From Hyperoodon ampullatus (lineage: Eukaryota; Chordata; Mammalia; Artiodactyla; Ziphiidae): a stretch of 64,000 nt of DNA. The notes under the pieces were generated by a model. The model saw only the letters and a program-made list of their open reading frames with translations, did not search any database and was not told where the DNA came from. How positions within the stretch are numbered: position 1 is the first letter of the stretch; the number at the start of each line of letters is the position of its first letter. Where the stretch lies: the NCBI GenBank assembly GCA_949752795.1, contig OX457057.1, forward strand, positions 163,719,980 to 163,783,979, written 5' to 3'. Position numbers and translations under genes: made by a program. Below, one piece after another: positions 1 to 12,289 of this stretch.

Positions 1-1290
1 AATCATTTGAAATATTGAGCCTAAATTTTAAATCTTTCTTTTGTTGCTTTCAGTTATCTGTAACTCATTTTAAAGTTTCTGGTCTTTTATTTCTAGTCTA
101 TATTTTATCTGTTTTTAAAACTCTGTTTTTTTCCCTGTTTTGTTTTAATTTTCATCTTACTGTTTGCCATGTTCTGTAACAACTCAACAGAATACCGGCC
201 TGGAGGTATGCACGGGATCGAGAACTCACATTACTAATGTTCTCACTCCCATTTACTCCTAGCTGTCCCTATATATGTCTTTTCCATTTTTCTCCATAGA
301 TTTCCTAGCTTAGTTGAATATGACTTTGCAAAGAATCTTGCCTAGGAGACTTGGGAGACTTATGGGTAGAATCTCCTAAGAGCCAGAATCCTACTGTTCA
401 GATAACATGTTTTACTTGCTGAGTATTAGTTATTTAGAGCTCACGTTATCCAGGCATTTTCAGAAAAGTCAAGCATTTTAAAATCTATGTTCTTCAACAT
501 TTACATCATTGGCTTGTGAGTAAATCATCTGAGTGGTTTGCCCTGAGTAGGTTGGGACTGGAGCTGGCAGTGCTTCTGGCCTGACTTGGTAAAGAGCCAG
601 GTGGGGCTGAGTAAAGAGAATAAGGGTGGGATTCTGCTACCAAACTGCCATCTCTTTGCTCCTGCCTGCACAGTTTCTCTGCTCTTTCTGGGGAGGGTCA
701 TAGGAGGAGCCTATCTGAGTGTGAGCACTACCATTCTACCTTCTTTTCCTAATCATGAGAACAAAGAGAAGCTGTCTAGAACAGACACAATTATGAACAG
801 GGTTCCTAAGTGGGGGCTGATGTGCCCCTTCTAGGTGCTTCTTTCAAACCACCAGGCCCTGTGCCAGACAACAGAGACTTGCCAGAGGGGCTTCAGACAT
901 GGCTCCCCTCACTTTCTGACGTGACTAGGTTTCCCAACTCTCACCACCTCCCAGTCTCAGGAGATCGGCAGTGTACAGGAGGATAGTTGATGGTGGAGAA
1001 GTCTAATTCTCTACTACACTCTCTGACAAAGAAAGAGTGGAGGATCCCTCATCTTCTGCATATTATGACCATTCTGTTGTCAATTAAGCCAGTGGATGAG
1101 CGGGCTATCCCACCTGAGGGCTAGTACTTTTCCTCCGAAATTGACAACTGAGACATATCAAAAACGGGATTCTCTTTCACAGTAGCCAGTAGATATCATG
1201 TGCCTGTTAGAGAGAGGTCTTAGTATTAGGTGCCAAGGAAGTGACATTGTGTGTGTGTGTTTTGTTTTTTTTTTAGATGTTGGTGGTAGG
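1..1290. other. Unique DNA, no gene seen
   Basis: I see no gene and no repeat I can name here. The first 180 bases are T-rich. A short TG run lies at about 1248-1260, next to the SINE that follows. Short open frames have no recognisable domain. Confidence 0.5.
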
Positions 1291-1577
1291 AGTTTATTAA
1301 TTAATTTATTTATTTTGCTGTGTTGGGTCTTCATTTCTGTGCAAGGGCTTTCTCTAGTTGTGTCAAGCAGGAGCCACTCTTCATCGCGGTGCGCGGGCCT
1401 TTCACTATCTCAGCCTCTCTTGCTGCGGAGCACAGGCTCCAGACGCGCAGGCTCAGTAGTTGTGGTTCACGGGCCTAGTTGCTCCACGGCATGTGGGATC
1501 CTCCCAGACCAGGGCTCGAACCCGTGTCCCCTGCATTAGCAGGCAGATTCTCAACCACTGCGCCACCAGGGAAGCCC
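1291..1577 (-). mobile_element. CHR-type tRNA-derived SINE, long form
   Basis: Read on the minus strand, the element starts with the typical CHR head (cttccctggtggcgcagtgg). It then runs through the tRNA-related region and the unrelated body, including the distal part (gaagagtggctcctgcttg) that short copies lack. It ends in an AT-rich tail of ATTA/ATTT units rather than pure poly-A. No clean target-site duplication could be set. Divergence looks higher than in the short copies, so this is probably an older insertion. Confidence 0.85.
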
Positions 1578-1689
1578 ATGGTGTGTGTTTTAGTCCCTGC
1601 CTTTGGAGACTTTACAATGACGTTGGTGACACAAGAAATATGCATCAAATAGTTACGTGGCTTACAAAGTCCTTACATCTTCAGGTGTT

Positions 1690-2010
1690 TCTGTCCTTCA
1701 TTCCTCCTTTGTCTCACTAAAGACCTACTCATCCTCAGGTCAAATTTTGAGGTTACTTTTTTGAGGAAATTAGCCCTTCCTGGGTTAGGTCACCGTCTTA
1801 CTGGCTATGACCAAATCCTTTTCTAACCTTTACCTTTGCACTTTGTGAGTTCTTGTGTTTTTGCCTGTTTTTCTCATTAGTAAGCTATATTTTTGACAGT
1901 AAGCTCTTTAAAAGCAGAGACTACCACACTGTTTTATCACCAGCATTCAGCATAGAGAGATGCTCAACAAATATTTTTGAATGAATGAATGAATGAATGA
2001 ATCAATGAAC
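1690..2010 (+). repeat. L2 LINE 3' end with TGAA repeat
   Basis: The segment follows the L2 3' end: a pyrimidine-rich part, then 'aagctctttaaaagcagaga', then 'tgctcaacaaatattt', closing with the short tandem repeat (TGAA)n at about 1977-2009. This is ancient mammalian LINE sequence with no coding capacity. Confidence 0.65.
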
Positions 2011-2696
2011 TATAAGAGGCAGGGTATATCACGTGCAAAAAGCATAGGAGAGACAGCATCTTCTGAACAAATTTAGAAGGGAATGGAGAAAGTAATTCCT
2101 TGAGATACTGTGGTAAAATTGTGGAGCAAGTGCAGTGTGAGTGATCTGGCAATTTTTGTGATCCTACGCACTTGTCTGCAGGCACAGTCACTTCTCAAAA
2201 TCGGGTGTCAGGTTAAGTTATGGAGTCCCTCAATCAGAAGGAAGTTGATGAGGGTTGATTAACATTCCTCTGGAAAGTGTGGCATTGAGATTCTAACTGA
2301 GGTCAATACTTCTAGATCTGTATGTGTGTGTGTGTGACAATGACAACTGGGCCAGATGACCTCTTTCAGCCAGCCTCCATCACCAGCACTTCCTGAAAGC
2401 CATTGCACGTATCAGTTTGTGCAGTGACAGAAAGAACCTAATTACCACAACCCTCTAGCTTGTTCTGGCGGGAGAGCTTGGGCATACATAGAAAAAATGC
2501 GTACACAAATACCTCTGAGTAAAAGTGACACTCAGAGAAACATTCACAAACAAGCACAGTGTAGAAGGAACACAGACATGAAAACAACCAGTGGGCAGCT
2601 GGCTCGAGCTGTATAAATAAATCATATGCAAGGGTGGGAAAGAAACGCCTACAGATGTAAGGACCTTGTAAGCCAACGTACCTATTTGATGCATAT
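2011..2696. other. Unique DNA, no gene seen
   Basis: Nothing recognisable apart from a short TG run at about 2321-2335. Confidence 0.45.
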
Positions 2697-2825
2697 TTCT
2701 TGTATCACCAACTTCGTCCTAAGGTCCCCGAAGGCAGGGACTAAAACACACATCAGGCAGCTTTCTTGGCATCTCGTACTAAAACCTGTCAATAATAGGC
2801 ACTCAATACCTGTTGGCTGCTGCTG
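2697..2825 (+). repeat. L2 LINE 3' fragment
   Basis: Shows the L2 3'-terminal order: 'ccccgaaggcagggacta', a short spacer, then 'aataggcactcaatacctgttgg'. Confidence 0.6.
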
Positions 2826-4009
2826 AAGAGAATCCCATTTTGAAATCCAGTAGACCCCATGGAAGAGTATATGGTGAGGGTGTCTGGAGGGGTTCCTGCT
2901 GGAGGGCACTCGAGCACAGTTCTAAATGGGAAAAGGGCCTGGTTTGCTGAAGAAGACTGGGGAGGGTGGTTCTGTGGGGTAATGACAAGTATACTGTGCA
3001 AAGTGCAAAGGGTAGTGGATGCACATGCGGGATTGGTAGGTAAGGGAATTCCTGCCACCAGGCCAGCGAAAGCAGTGAGTAAGAGCACAGCTGCTGGTAG
3101 ACAAGAAGGGAGAAGAAGGATAAATATCACGAATGACCACCTCCACTGGCAGGGCTGCCTATATCAAGTGTCATAGAATATATTCCATGGAATCTGTGGC
3201 TGTGAGGTGTGGCTGGGAATTTGTGAGCTTGTGTGTTAGGACTAAGAGGGGACGTTGGAAGAGTGGTTACTTTGTAGGGTTCAATATGATTCCTCTAAGT
3301 TCATAAATTCATATCGAGGGTCTAGTGGGGGCTGATACTATGCAAAAAGCTGGTAGATACAGTGACAACAGACATAGTCCCATCCCACCTAACCCTTGGG
3401 CTCTGCAAGAGTGGGAGGGCATCCAATAAGAGGTTCAAACTCCACGAAGGGGACTTTTAGGAAAAGAAGCAATCAGAAGCTTCTTGAGTAGTCTGAGAAG
3501 GGCAGTCACCTGCTCACATGATGCTTGAGGAAGATGATTGAACATCAGAGTCCTAATTGGACTGTGGTGGGGGAAAGACTCAAGCTGGGAGGTTGACCCA
3601 GGGCTGCCACAGTGTTCAGGAAAGAGGAGCAGTATCTGGCCTTGAGTGAGGATAGAGACAAGAAATGACTACAAAAATGTTTCCAACTCTGCTTTGATGT
3701 GGTGGTGCTGAGAGATGAGAACAGAGAAAGGAGAAAGGCAAACGTACAGCTTCTATCCTTCCAACATGAATCTGCTGAGTGGGCCTTCTAGGAGCTGCTT
3801 CGTGGAAGGGGCACAGGCCAGGAGTCTGAAACATGGCTCTACTTTTGGCCGTTGGACCTTGAGAAAAATAATTTGACATCAACTTTGGCTTATTTATCTT
3901 AAATGACCTATGATATATGGCAGTACTTTGGTGGGGAAGTATGCAATAGATGACATCAATTAATGATATGCTAAATTACATTATTGATGGCAATAAAGAC
4001 AGATTTGTA
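2826..4009. other. Mostly unique DNA with a weak antisense L2 stretch
   Basis: No gene seen. Around 3320-3430 the pattern 'gctggtagatacagtgacaacagacatagtcccatccc' resembles an antisense L2 3' end, but it is very diverged. The rest is unassigned. Confidence 0.35.
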
Positions 4010-4205
4010 CACTGCTTTATACTTTACAAAGCATTTTTGCATGCATTATTTAATTTCAGCCTTACCAAAACCACTGAGGTAAACACCATTATTTCATTCA
4101 TATTTTATAACTGAGGAAATAGAGACTTGGAGTCTCGTCCTAAGGCCATAAGGGTAGTAAAGGGCAGAGGCAAGATTCAAACCCCCCCAGATCTTGGCCT
4201 TCTGT
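4010..4205 (-). repeat. MIR SINE
   Basis: On the plus strand the segment reads as the reverse complement of MIR: 'actttacaaagcatttttgc', then 'taactgaggaaatagagact', then the end of the tRNA-related part ('gcagaggcaagattcaaac'). This is an old mammal-wide SINE. Confidence 0.7.
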
Positions 4206-4679
4206 ATTGTGTGGGAACTCAGAGGTCTCACTTATTTACTAAATATCAACTATCAATTCTTGCTGCATGGAAGATAGCATTAGATGATGATGATGATGAT
4301 TGTCTCAGGATGTCAATTCATCCATCCATTTATTCATCATATGTTTTCACTGAAACATATGTGAAGTGTACTGTGAAAATGGTGTGTGTACAGGTCTGTT
4401 TCATCTGGGGCTGGCACTTTATCATTCCATTCAGGGAACAAGCCTCTGACAATTGGTTCAAGGACCCCTCCTTGATCAAGGTTCCCCTGGCTTCAAGTCC
4501 TCATACTCCACTTTTTTCAGAGCTCTGCTGCACTCTGCTTCTGCCATATGGTCTATGGTGTCTTCATTTTCATTTTCTGTTCATTTATTTACTGTTCACT
4601 ACATGTTTTTAGTACTTCTTCTGTAGAAGGCTCTGTGATAGATACATAGTATTTTTGGCAGGAGAGTACCAAAGCTATC

Positions 4680-4750
4680 ATTTGTTATTCAGTCACAGTG
4701 CTAGGTCTGAACATGGTAGGCAATCAATAAATATTTGTTTGATTGATTAA
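4680..4750 (+). repeat. L2 3' terminal fragment
   Basis: The short terminal signature 'atggtaggcaatcaataaat' followed by 'atttgtttgattga' matches the L2 3' end. Confidence 0.5.
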
Positions 4751-5104
4751 GATTCCCAGATTGAGAATCCACATGGTTGGGAGATGCCAAAATGAATCTC
4801 CTAGAAGTACTCCCAGTAAACGCGGAGAGTGAAGTCCAGAGCAGCTGCGATGCTGTCTGGGGGCATTTTCCCGTGATCCCTGTAGTCCACAAGCCTACCC
4901 TTGGTACCCTCCTCTCATTCTGTAGTTTCAGAGCTGAAACAATTGCAGTCAGAGTGTATAAACTCACCGTATTCCGTACTGGGGAAAATGGGAGACTTTG
5001 GCTTTTTAAAGTTTTGTGAACTAGATCTTAATTCAGCAGGGAAGATGTTAAGAAGCAATAAAAAAAAAAAAAGAAATTTATTGTTGTTATTTTTACTTGC
5101 ATCC

Positions 5105-5310
5105 TGTTTCTGGCTGTGCCACTCCCTTGTGAAGGGGCCTTGGCACATATGCAGCTTTTGAGTGCCAGTTTTCCCATCTGTAAAATAATCCCCGTCCTTG
5201 ATCCTCAGCTCACAGGGGTGCTTGGAAGCCCAGGAAGGTAATGTCTGTGCTGTGCTTTCAGGATCCTGGACAAAAGGCATGGTAGAAATAAAGGCAATCA
5301 CTCCTATTAG
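5105..5310 (+). repeat. MIR SINE, diverged
   Basis: 'ctggctgtgccactcccttg' and 'ccagttttcccatctgtaaa' give the MIR core in the sense direction. The 3' part is weak. Confidence 0.5.
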
Positions 5311-6230
5311 AGTGTATACTGTGGTTCAGAAGTGTGTTTCATGCCCCGTCCCCTTTCCTTGTGTCTCCTTGCCCTAAAGTCTTCCCTCTGCACAAGCACA
5401 ACTGTTCTGATCTACCCTCAGTCAGATTAACTGAACAAGATCCTTTGAAATCCCATCTAGTGTACCCAGCCTGCCTGTCTTTCAGGGCTTTCACAATCTC
5501 TTCTCTTTATTAAGAAAGAGAAAAAGCTATCACTTGGAACGGCAAATCCTTGGTTCCCTTATCAGGCCAGCTTTTCTCCTGAAGGGTCCCCTTGATCCTC
5601 AGGTGAGCTCATCTGAAACTCCCTTCACGCCATGATGTCTGGATGCAGGACTTTCCGGTGTAGTTGCCTTGGCAACAACCTCTGTTTGTTGCAAGTGCAG
5701 ATTAGTGTTGGGTCATTGTTGTTTTCCCCTCTGCCTCATAGTACAAGAGAGGCAAATAAACTGTGGATTAGGTGAAACAAAGGGAGTAGTCCCGTGAGTG
5801 ATAGGAAGAGGGGGAGAGCAGACACAGAAAGCCTTGAGAAAGAACACGGCTGGGCCTTTGGAACCTACTGGGTAGTTAGACATTTAACCAAAACCATTAA
5901 CTCCAGGAAGCAATTTATCTAGAGTGAGTTCAAGGCAGGTATGTAGAGCCCTTGACACGGACCAATTCCTGTGAGGATCATAAGAAGAGGGGGCTTCACA
6001 GGCAGAGCTGAATATCTCCTCATGGTAGACTGTAGAGCCATACTTGGTATATTTTTCTCATCCTCAAGGAATTTAAACTTTGGGAATCCACTGACATTTA
6101 CTGAGGCCTGCTTGGAGGTAGGCCCTGTGGTGATTGTTTTCTTAATAGCATTTTTTTTTTTGTTTTTGCCTTACATGCAAATTGTGTGCAATCCCTCACT
6201 GCATAGTTTCCAGCAGACAACTGTGGGGTT
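5311..6230. other. Unique DNA holding an X-box motif
   Basis: No gene or recognisable repeat. An RFX-type X-box lies at 5663-5676 and is listed separately. Confidence 0.45.
5663..5676. promoter_or_regulatory. RFX-type X-box motif
   Basis: GTTGCCTTGGCAAC is a perfect inverted repeat: two 6-base arms with a 2-base spacer. It fits the RFX-family half-site GTNRCC paired with its complement. It lies in DNA with no recognised repeat. Binding is inferred from the motif only. Confidence 0.5.
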
Positions 6231-6520
6231 TTTTTAACTTTTATTTTATATTGGAGTATAGTTGGTTAACAATGTTGTGTTAGTCTCAGGGGAGCAATAA
6301 AATGATTCAGTTATGCATATGCATGTATCTATTCGTTTTCAAATACTTTTCCCATTTAGATGGTTACCTAATATTGAACAGAGTTCCCTGTGCTACACAG
6401 TCGGTTCTTGTTAGTTCTCTTTTTTCAATATAGCGGTGTGTACATGTCGATTCCAAACCCCCAATCTGTCCCTCTCTCCTACCCTTCCTCCCCGGTAACC
6501 TGTGGTTCTTAGTACAATTT
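6231..6520 (-). mobile_element. L1 3' UTR fragment
   Basis: Reading the minus strand gives a cetartiodactyl-type L1 3' UTR: 'ttggaatcgacatgtacaca', then 'gtgtagcacagggaactctg', and near the end 'ccaactatactccaatata'. It is 5'-truncated to about 290 bases and contains no ORF. Confidence 0.8.
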
Positions 6521-6884
6521 GGCAAAAACCTTCCCTCGTGTCCACATAGCACACATTATCCTTGACATACTCTTCAAGTGGTTTGACTTAACATTAGCAT
6601 GGTATTTATTCCTGTTTTTATTTTTAATTTTTCTTTATTTGAGAGGATTTGGCATCACTGTACAAGAAAAGACAACTTAAAGATTCGTGAGTTTGAGAGA
6701 AAGGAGCATTCTGACCCATTTCAGTTGTTAAGCTTTGACACCCATATATGTAAGTGACTGTTTATCCTTTGTGTTGGCATCAAGTACAACTCGTACGTTA
6801 CAGCAAGAGCAAGGTAGATTTCATAGGTATTAATTAGTTTTAACGTCTATTACAGATTCAAAAAAATATACATTTAGAAACTTT

Positions 6885-7020
6885 TCATCCTTTTATTCAT
6901 TCATTCACTCACCAACTACTTATTGGATTCTGATGATTTCCTAGGCACTGTGCTAGGCAGTAGAGGTATAGCAGTAGAGAAGACAAAAGAACATCTCTGC
7001 TAGCACATAGATGTTATATT
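6885..7020 (-). repeat. L2 3' end, antisense
   Basis: 'ttcattcattcactcacca' followed by 'aggcactgtgctaggcagta' is the reverse complement of an L2 3' terminus. Confidence 0.55.
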
Positions 7021-7139
7021 CTTTTCAGTCCCATAATCAATGTTGGTGCTAACATAAGTGCTTCTGTATTAGCACAAAGGTTAGATGGAGGATATAGAGG
7101 TGCCACCCCCAAACTTTACCATACAATTATACAACTTTA

Positions 7140-7790
7140 GAGATGAAAGTGCCTTCGGAGACCATCATCTCCACCCTCCCATTTAAATCAAGAATTCCTG
7201 TCTCAAACATCCGTTGGAGATGGGCACCATCTTCCACCCATCCCTCATACATCACTTCTTATCTAACAGCAGCTCCACCTCCGGAAATTTTCCCAAATCT
7301 GTCCCCCACGTCTTTCACCTGTCTCACTCCACTGGCCTCCTAGCAGGCCTCCCTGCCTCCATTCTTTTCCTCCTCCATGATTCATTCTCCACACTACGGA
7401 GAGAGTGAGCTTCTGAAAATGCAAATCAGCTCACAGCTTCTCTGCTGAAAACCCTCCAAAGGCTCTCTGCACTCAAATTAAAATCTTAGCTCTCCACTCT
7501 GCCCCAGAAATCCCTGCATGCTTAGACGCCCACCATCTCCTGGACCTCACTTTCCTGACATCCCAGCGCAGCATTTACCATGACCTCAGGCACAATGGTT
7601 TGACTGCTTATTTTCTGTTACTGCCCCCAAACCACCACACATGCAAACACACATACACCAACACACACTGGACACACATTAAAAACTAAGCTCCTTGGCA
7701 GCCTGTAGTTTGATTTATTCACTTCTACTTATAAACGTGTTTCACATAGTAGGCATTCATAATTATTTGTTGAATTTTTAAAAATTGGTC
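7140..7790 (+). repeat. L2 LINE 3' region
   Basis: A long L2 copy. Recognisable blocks in order: 'ctggcctcctagcaggcctc', 'aaaaccctccaaaggctctc', 'tcacatagtaggcattcata'. A short CA-rich interruption lies at about 7634-7680. It is non-coding and diverged. Confidence 0.65.
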
Positions 7791-8640
7791 TCTTTAGCAC
7801 CTCTATGAATGACAGGGAACTCTGTATAAGCGTCCTCCAATGTATATATTATCCTAATATTTTGTTTAGTTTTTTCTTATGTTGTGTAAAATTTTCTATC
7901 CCTGTAACATCCACCCATTGGACTTTGTTCTATTACATGAAATTAATCCATTTCTTATCCATGTAAACTCTTTAAATGTTTCATGTAGCTTTTATGTCTC
8001 ACCATGTTTTCTGTTTTCCAAGCTAAACTCACAGTTCCTTTAACCATTTGACCTGTGTTGACTTTCAAATCCTTGTCTCTCTTGCTTCCTTTTCTCTTAA
8101 AAGCTACCAGTTTGCCTTTTTCTCTCTAAAAAGTGGTGGTGATTGGTTTAGTTATATATCACAGTTACCCAGGGAAGATAGGATGAGCCGATTAACAGGA
8201 AACATTTGGCTGGCGAAACAGAAACTTGGTCCAATGTTATAAAATGTTTAGTGATCACTTACATGAAACTAGTTTAATGTCTGACCAATTAAACCCAATT
8301 GAAGGCTCTCCTCTGCCAAGCCAAGTACACCTTCCATTGGATTTTGAACAATGAACCAAAGTGCATATTAGTGAGAAGAGGTGAAACTAATTCTCTGTTC
8401 TTAATCTCTCATAATACAGGCTGGTCCTCAATAAATATGATATCAAAATAATTATAATAAGATTATGTGGAATCTAAGATATGGTAATTAATGAAGAAGT
8501 ATTTGAACTGTGAGTGGTATCTTGAGCCTTTAAGGGAAAAATGATAACCTGACAATATAAGTGAAATATGAGATCAACCAATTAATTAGCAGAATAATTT
8601 AATCTGATGCTCTGAAAGTAGGCCAATTAAAATGCACTCT
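7791..8640. other. AT-rich unique DNA
   Basis: No gene or named repeat seen. The stretch at 8410-8620 is strongly AT-rich. Confidence 0.4.
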
Positions 8641-8745
8641 TACTCTTTAACATTGATTAAGCAAGGTGCTAGATCCTGAACACAGTTTGAAAATAGACCT
8701 TATTTCTACCTTCTGGGGACCTAAAGCTAATTTAAGTGGCTGTAT
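8641..8745 (-). repeat. L2 3' fragment, antisense (weak)
   Basis: 'gattaagcaaggtgctagatc' with 'accttctggggacctaaagc' fits an antisense L2 terminus. It is heavily diverged. Confidence 0.35.
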
Positions 8746-9984
8746 ATAAAAGGACAAAGGAACAAGAGGTGTGGTGTTGTCTTGATTTCCTATTGGAGCT
8801 CCTTGCTCTAGTGCTGGGCAGTAAGGAAGGGCTGTGACCACCATGACATTCTTCCAAACTTCTCACTCCCTCTCTAGCCTCCTCCTCCTTCTAACCTTCA
8901 TTGGAGGGTGGGAGGGATCAATCTGAGGTCAACTGAAGGCCAAAGAAATGAGTTTAAAAAAAACAGCTTTCCAAAAAATGCAAAATTTCCTACACTTGAG
9001 ATAGTTAGTGGAAAAGAGGAACCCGGTATCATTAGTACCTTTGATAATTCTTTAGGAATAATTCATTGGGTATTAATGAAAGAACAACAACAATAAATAC
9101 AAAAAACTGAAACCATCTTGCCTTCCAGCACACTTAAGGGAACACTCAAATTTAAGGATGGTTGATACAAAGAGAAACCACAAAGTAGCCCATTAACTGT
9201 TCGTTTAACTTTAATGAATTCTGATCTCTGGAATAAAAAATAATAATATAAATGTATTTATAATTTGCAAAGAGTTCTTTAACCTCTTGTAAGCCTTCTC
9301 CTTGTGAAATATTTAAGTTTTATGGTCTCCTCTCCAACACCTTGCTTATGTATTGGATGATCAGCATGTTGGTGTCATAATACTGTCCCTGAAAAGAATA
9401 TCCTCCATTCCTTCCCTCTTATGAGAAGAATACACAGGAGAAGGACCTCCCTCTCAGTCTCTCTTCTGGATTACGAGCATCCCATTGGGGTGCCCTTTGA
9501 ATAGCTTTTGTAGCAATTCAAGTAGGTATGCTGAGACATTCATCCTCTTGTCTTCTCGTTGGGAACCATTGGCATTTATATATATAGAAGATGTTGGGGA
9601 GACCTGCTTTGGCTGGAAACCAACCATGGCTCTCTGAATCAAATGAGACTCATCCTAAGGCTTAGGACTGACAAACGTCATGCTTCTGTTAGAGTATTCC
9701 ATAATGTAATAAACAATAATGGATGCTAATTTGCTGAAGGTTATTGTAGGTTGTTCAAACACACTAAATTATTGTGCTTAAACACAAAAGAGTTCTGCAC
9801 TCACCTTCTAAAACGATTACCAATTCACCAGCATCTATCCACATTCTACCTGTGTATCCATGAGTCTAGGTTAAGAAGTATGAGTATTTGCCTAAACTAA
9901 TGGCACCATCTACAGCTTGACTTGATTTCTCAGTGCATATTTACATGAAAACGGGATGATAACACTATGATGATAAAGCTATGA
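8746..9984. other. Unique DNA, no gene seen
   Basis: Nothing recognisable. AT-rich at about 9230-9260. Confidence 0.4.
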
Positions 9985-10200
9985 GTAATTGGATTCCTAC
10001 TAAAATTTACTAAAGCTAAGTGCTTTCCGTGCATTGTTTTATTAAATCCTCACAACCTATGAGGTAGACATTATCATTAATTCCCATGTTGTAGAGATAA
10101 ACTTGAAGCCTAAAAATGAAGTACTATGGTAACTGGCGGAAGAAAAAACACATCTTCAAGTCTGTCTGGTATGAATTTCTCTTCTCTGAACCTCTATGCT
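9985..10200 (-). repeat. MIR SINE
   Basis: 'aagtgctttccgtgcattg', 'taaatcctcacaacctatga' and 'ggtagacattatcattaatt' are the reverse complement of the MIR core and tail. Confidence 0.65.
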
Positions 10201-10610
10201 TTATCATTCCCTTGGGAATAATGTGTCAGCATGTGAAGGTTATAATCATTGCTTGGACATACATGGTTTTAATAAATTAAATATTATTGTTCTACCTAAT
10301 GTACACATCAGCCCTTGTGTCCACTGACTTAATCTCCCCTTATAATCTTTACATGCATTGTATGTATACTTGATTATTGTAAGAATTTTACAGCAGAGAC
10401 CTAAGGGTATTGAGCAACTCCATGGCAAACACTCTTTCTCTGCTGTGTCCATGGTCACATTTGCACTATGCTTCCAATCATCGAATTAATTTTGTTTACT
10501 TGTTTAAAATTTTACATTATTTTTCTCATCAGCCTAGTCTGAAAATATCAATGTGTACCTTTACCTCTGCTCAGAAAGAAGAAATAGAAAAGAAAATGGA
10601 GTAGGGGCTC

Positions 10611-10633
10611 CTTTTGTTGTTGTTGTTGTTTTG
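10611..10633 (+). repeat. (TTG)n microsatellite
   Basis: Short run of TTG trinucleotides in otherwise unassigned DNA. Confidence 0.9.
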
Positions 10634-11089
10634 ACAGTTGCAATGTATCACTTTCTTTGTCCTGAGGGCTAAAATAATGTTTGAAATTGTAGCAGATTAG
10701 CATCTCAGAGCCAGATCTATCTTCCTCTGTAGTTTTGTACTCTTCCTTGTGGTCTCCCCTTTATTTAGGTTTCCAAATTTAAAGTCTGGATCCCCCAAGT
10801 AAACTGTCCAAAAGCCCCTCTCTACCTTAGATCCCTAACCCAGCAACCACAAACCAAACAGCCCCAGGGAAGGTTTTGTCTGCCTGTTTTTTACCTGATG
10901 CTCTTGAACTAAATATTTCTTACCACTCTGAAGGGAAAGTCTAGGGCACATGTGTTATGGAACATGGAAAAATTCATCTGTGTGTTCCTTGGGCTAGTGA
11001 GGTAATAGTGTATTCAGGTAATAATGGGTAACTTATCCTGTGATTGTCTCCATTCTCTGACCCTGTTGGTGGAGAGAAATTATGAAGTA

Positions 11090-11580
11090 ATAATCAGAAA
11101 ACCTTGATGACTGATGAAATGTGGGAGACAAGGGAGAAAGAGGAGTCCAAAATAATGGGCATGTTGAACTTTGGTTCCTGGGAGAATGACGATGCTATTA
11201 ACTGGAGTAGAAAAGTCAGGAGGAGGAGCCACAAGGGATGAAGGGAGGAGGGAAAAGAAATGATGAATTCAGCTATAAAATTGTTGGGTTTGAGGTGATG
11301 CTGGAAAATCAAGTACCAAGTGTCCAGCTGGCAGTTGGAATGGTAGAAGTGGAATTTAGGGAAAAGGTTCTGGTAGGAGATAAAAATGTGAAAGTCATGT
11401 GTATAAAAATAGATGATGTCTCTGGGGTAGAGAAGAGGAATGAGGCTTGAGCCTTGAGAAATACCCTTAAACAAGCTGCCAACACAGGAAGTTAGGAAGT
11501 TAGAAAAGGAATGGACCATGAACGGGAGAGTAAATAGAATAGTGCCATGTGTTGGAAGTCAAGGAATGATAATGGGTTTT
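11090..11580 (+). repeat. Ancient dispersed repeat, probably LINE-derived
   Basis: The order 'aaattgttgggtttgaggtg', 'gtccagctggcagttggaat', then 'gaggcttgagccttgagaaa' resembles a common old mammalian LINE 3' region. I could not fix the family. Open frames on both strands here are chance. Confidence 0.45.
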
Positions 11581-12289
11581 TTTCTGATAAGGCTGTGGGG
11601 ATTCAATCAGATTAAATGTGTTGAAGCAATTCATAAGCTATCAAATGCTATACCAAGTTTACTTATAAAGTTGTTATTTAAAACCAACATTTGATGAGGA
11701 AATGGAACATATTGAAAGAGATAGCATCAGAACCTCTAAGACCCAGTGAGGAAACTCCAGCAAAACACATACTTTACAACTAAATTTAACCATATAAAGA
11801 GGCCACTTATTTTGTCATAGAAAATGACCCTTTAGTATGATTCATTCTAATAACATTATCATGGTTCCCCAAACCCACTCTGATGAACTTGGCCACATTT
11901 GAGCTTTAGGAAGTGGTTTTACCTCATCCAGACCCTTTTCCTTGGCCCTCACCTTGGTACCTCTGGTCATTCTACCTGCGGTCTTCTGAGGGATGGAGAG
12001 TGGACATGGCTGATTAGAGTTACACAGCCCAGTAGCCACAAGCGTTAGATCAAAATCTATTCTCCTAACTTCCACGTGGTCCACTCTTTTGACCTCCCTC
12101 TCATACCCTTTCTCTGAGCTCAGTGAGCATAGACAGTCAAGAAATCAAGACTCTCAAAAGTAATGACTCTGACTCTTTCCCCAAACTGATCATAAGAGAA
12201 AAATCCTCAATGATCTAATATACTGGGTATACCCTTACTACAACAGGGCAGACAGCCAGATAACCTGGAGGTACAACTTGAACAGGGGA
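11581..12289. other. Unique DNA, no gene seen
   Basis: No gene or clear repeat. A weak MIR-like piece may lie at 12010-12085. Confidence 0.35.

Noticed and set aside
4127..4612. 161-codon plus-strand frame
   Set aside because: It starts inside an antisense MIR and crosses a (GAT)n stretch. There is no domain and no splice context.
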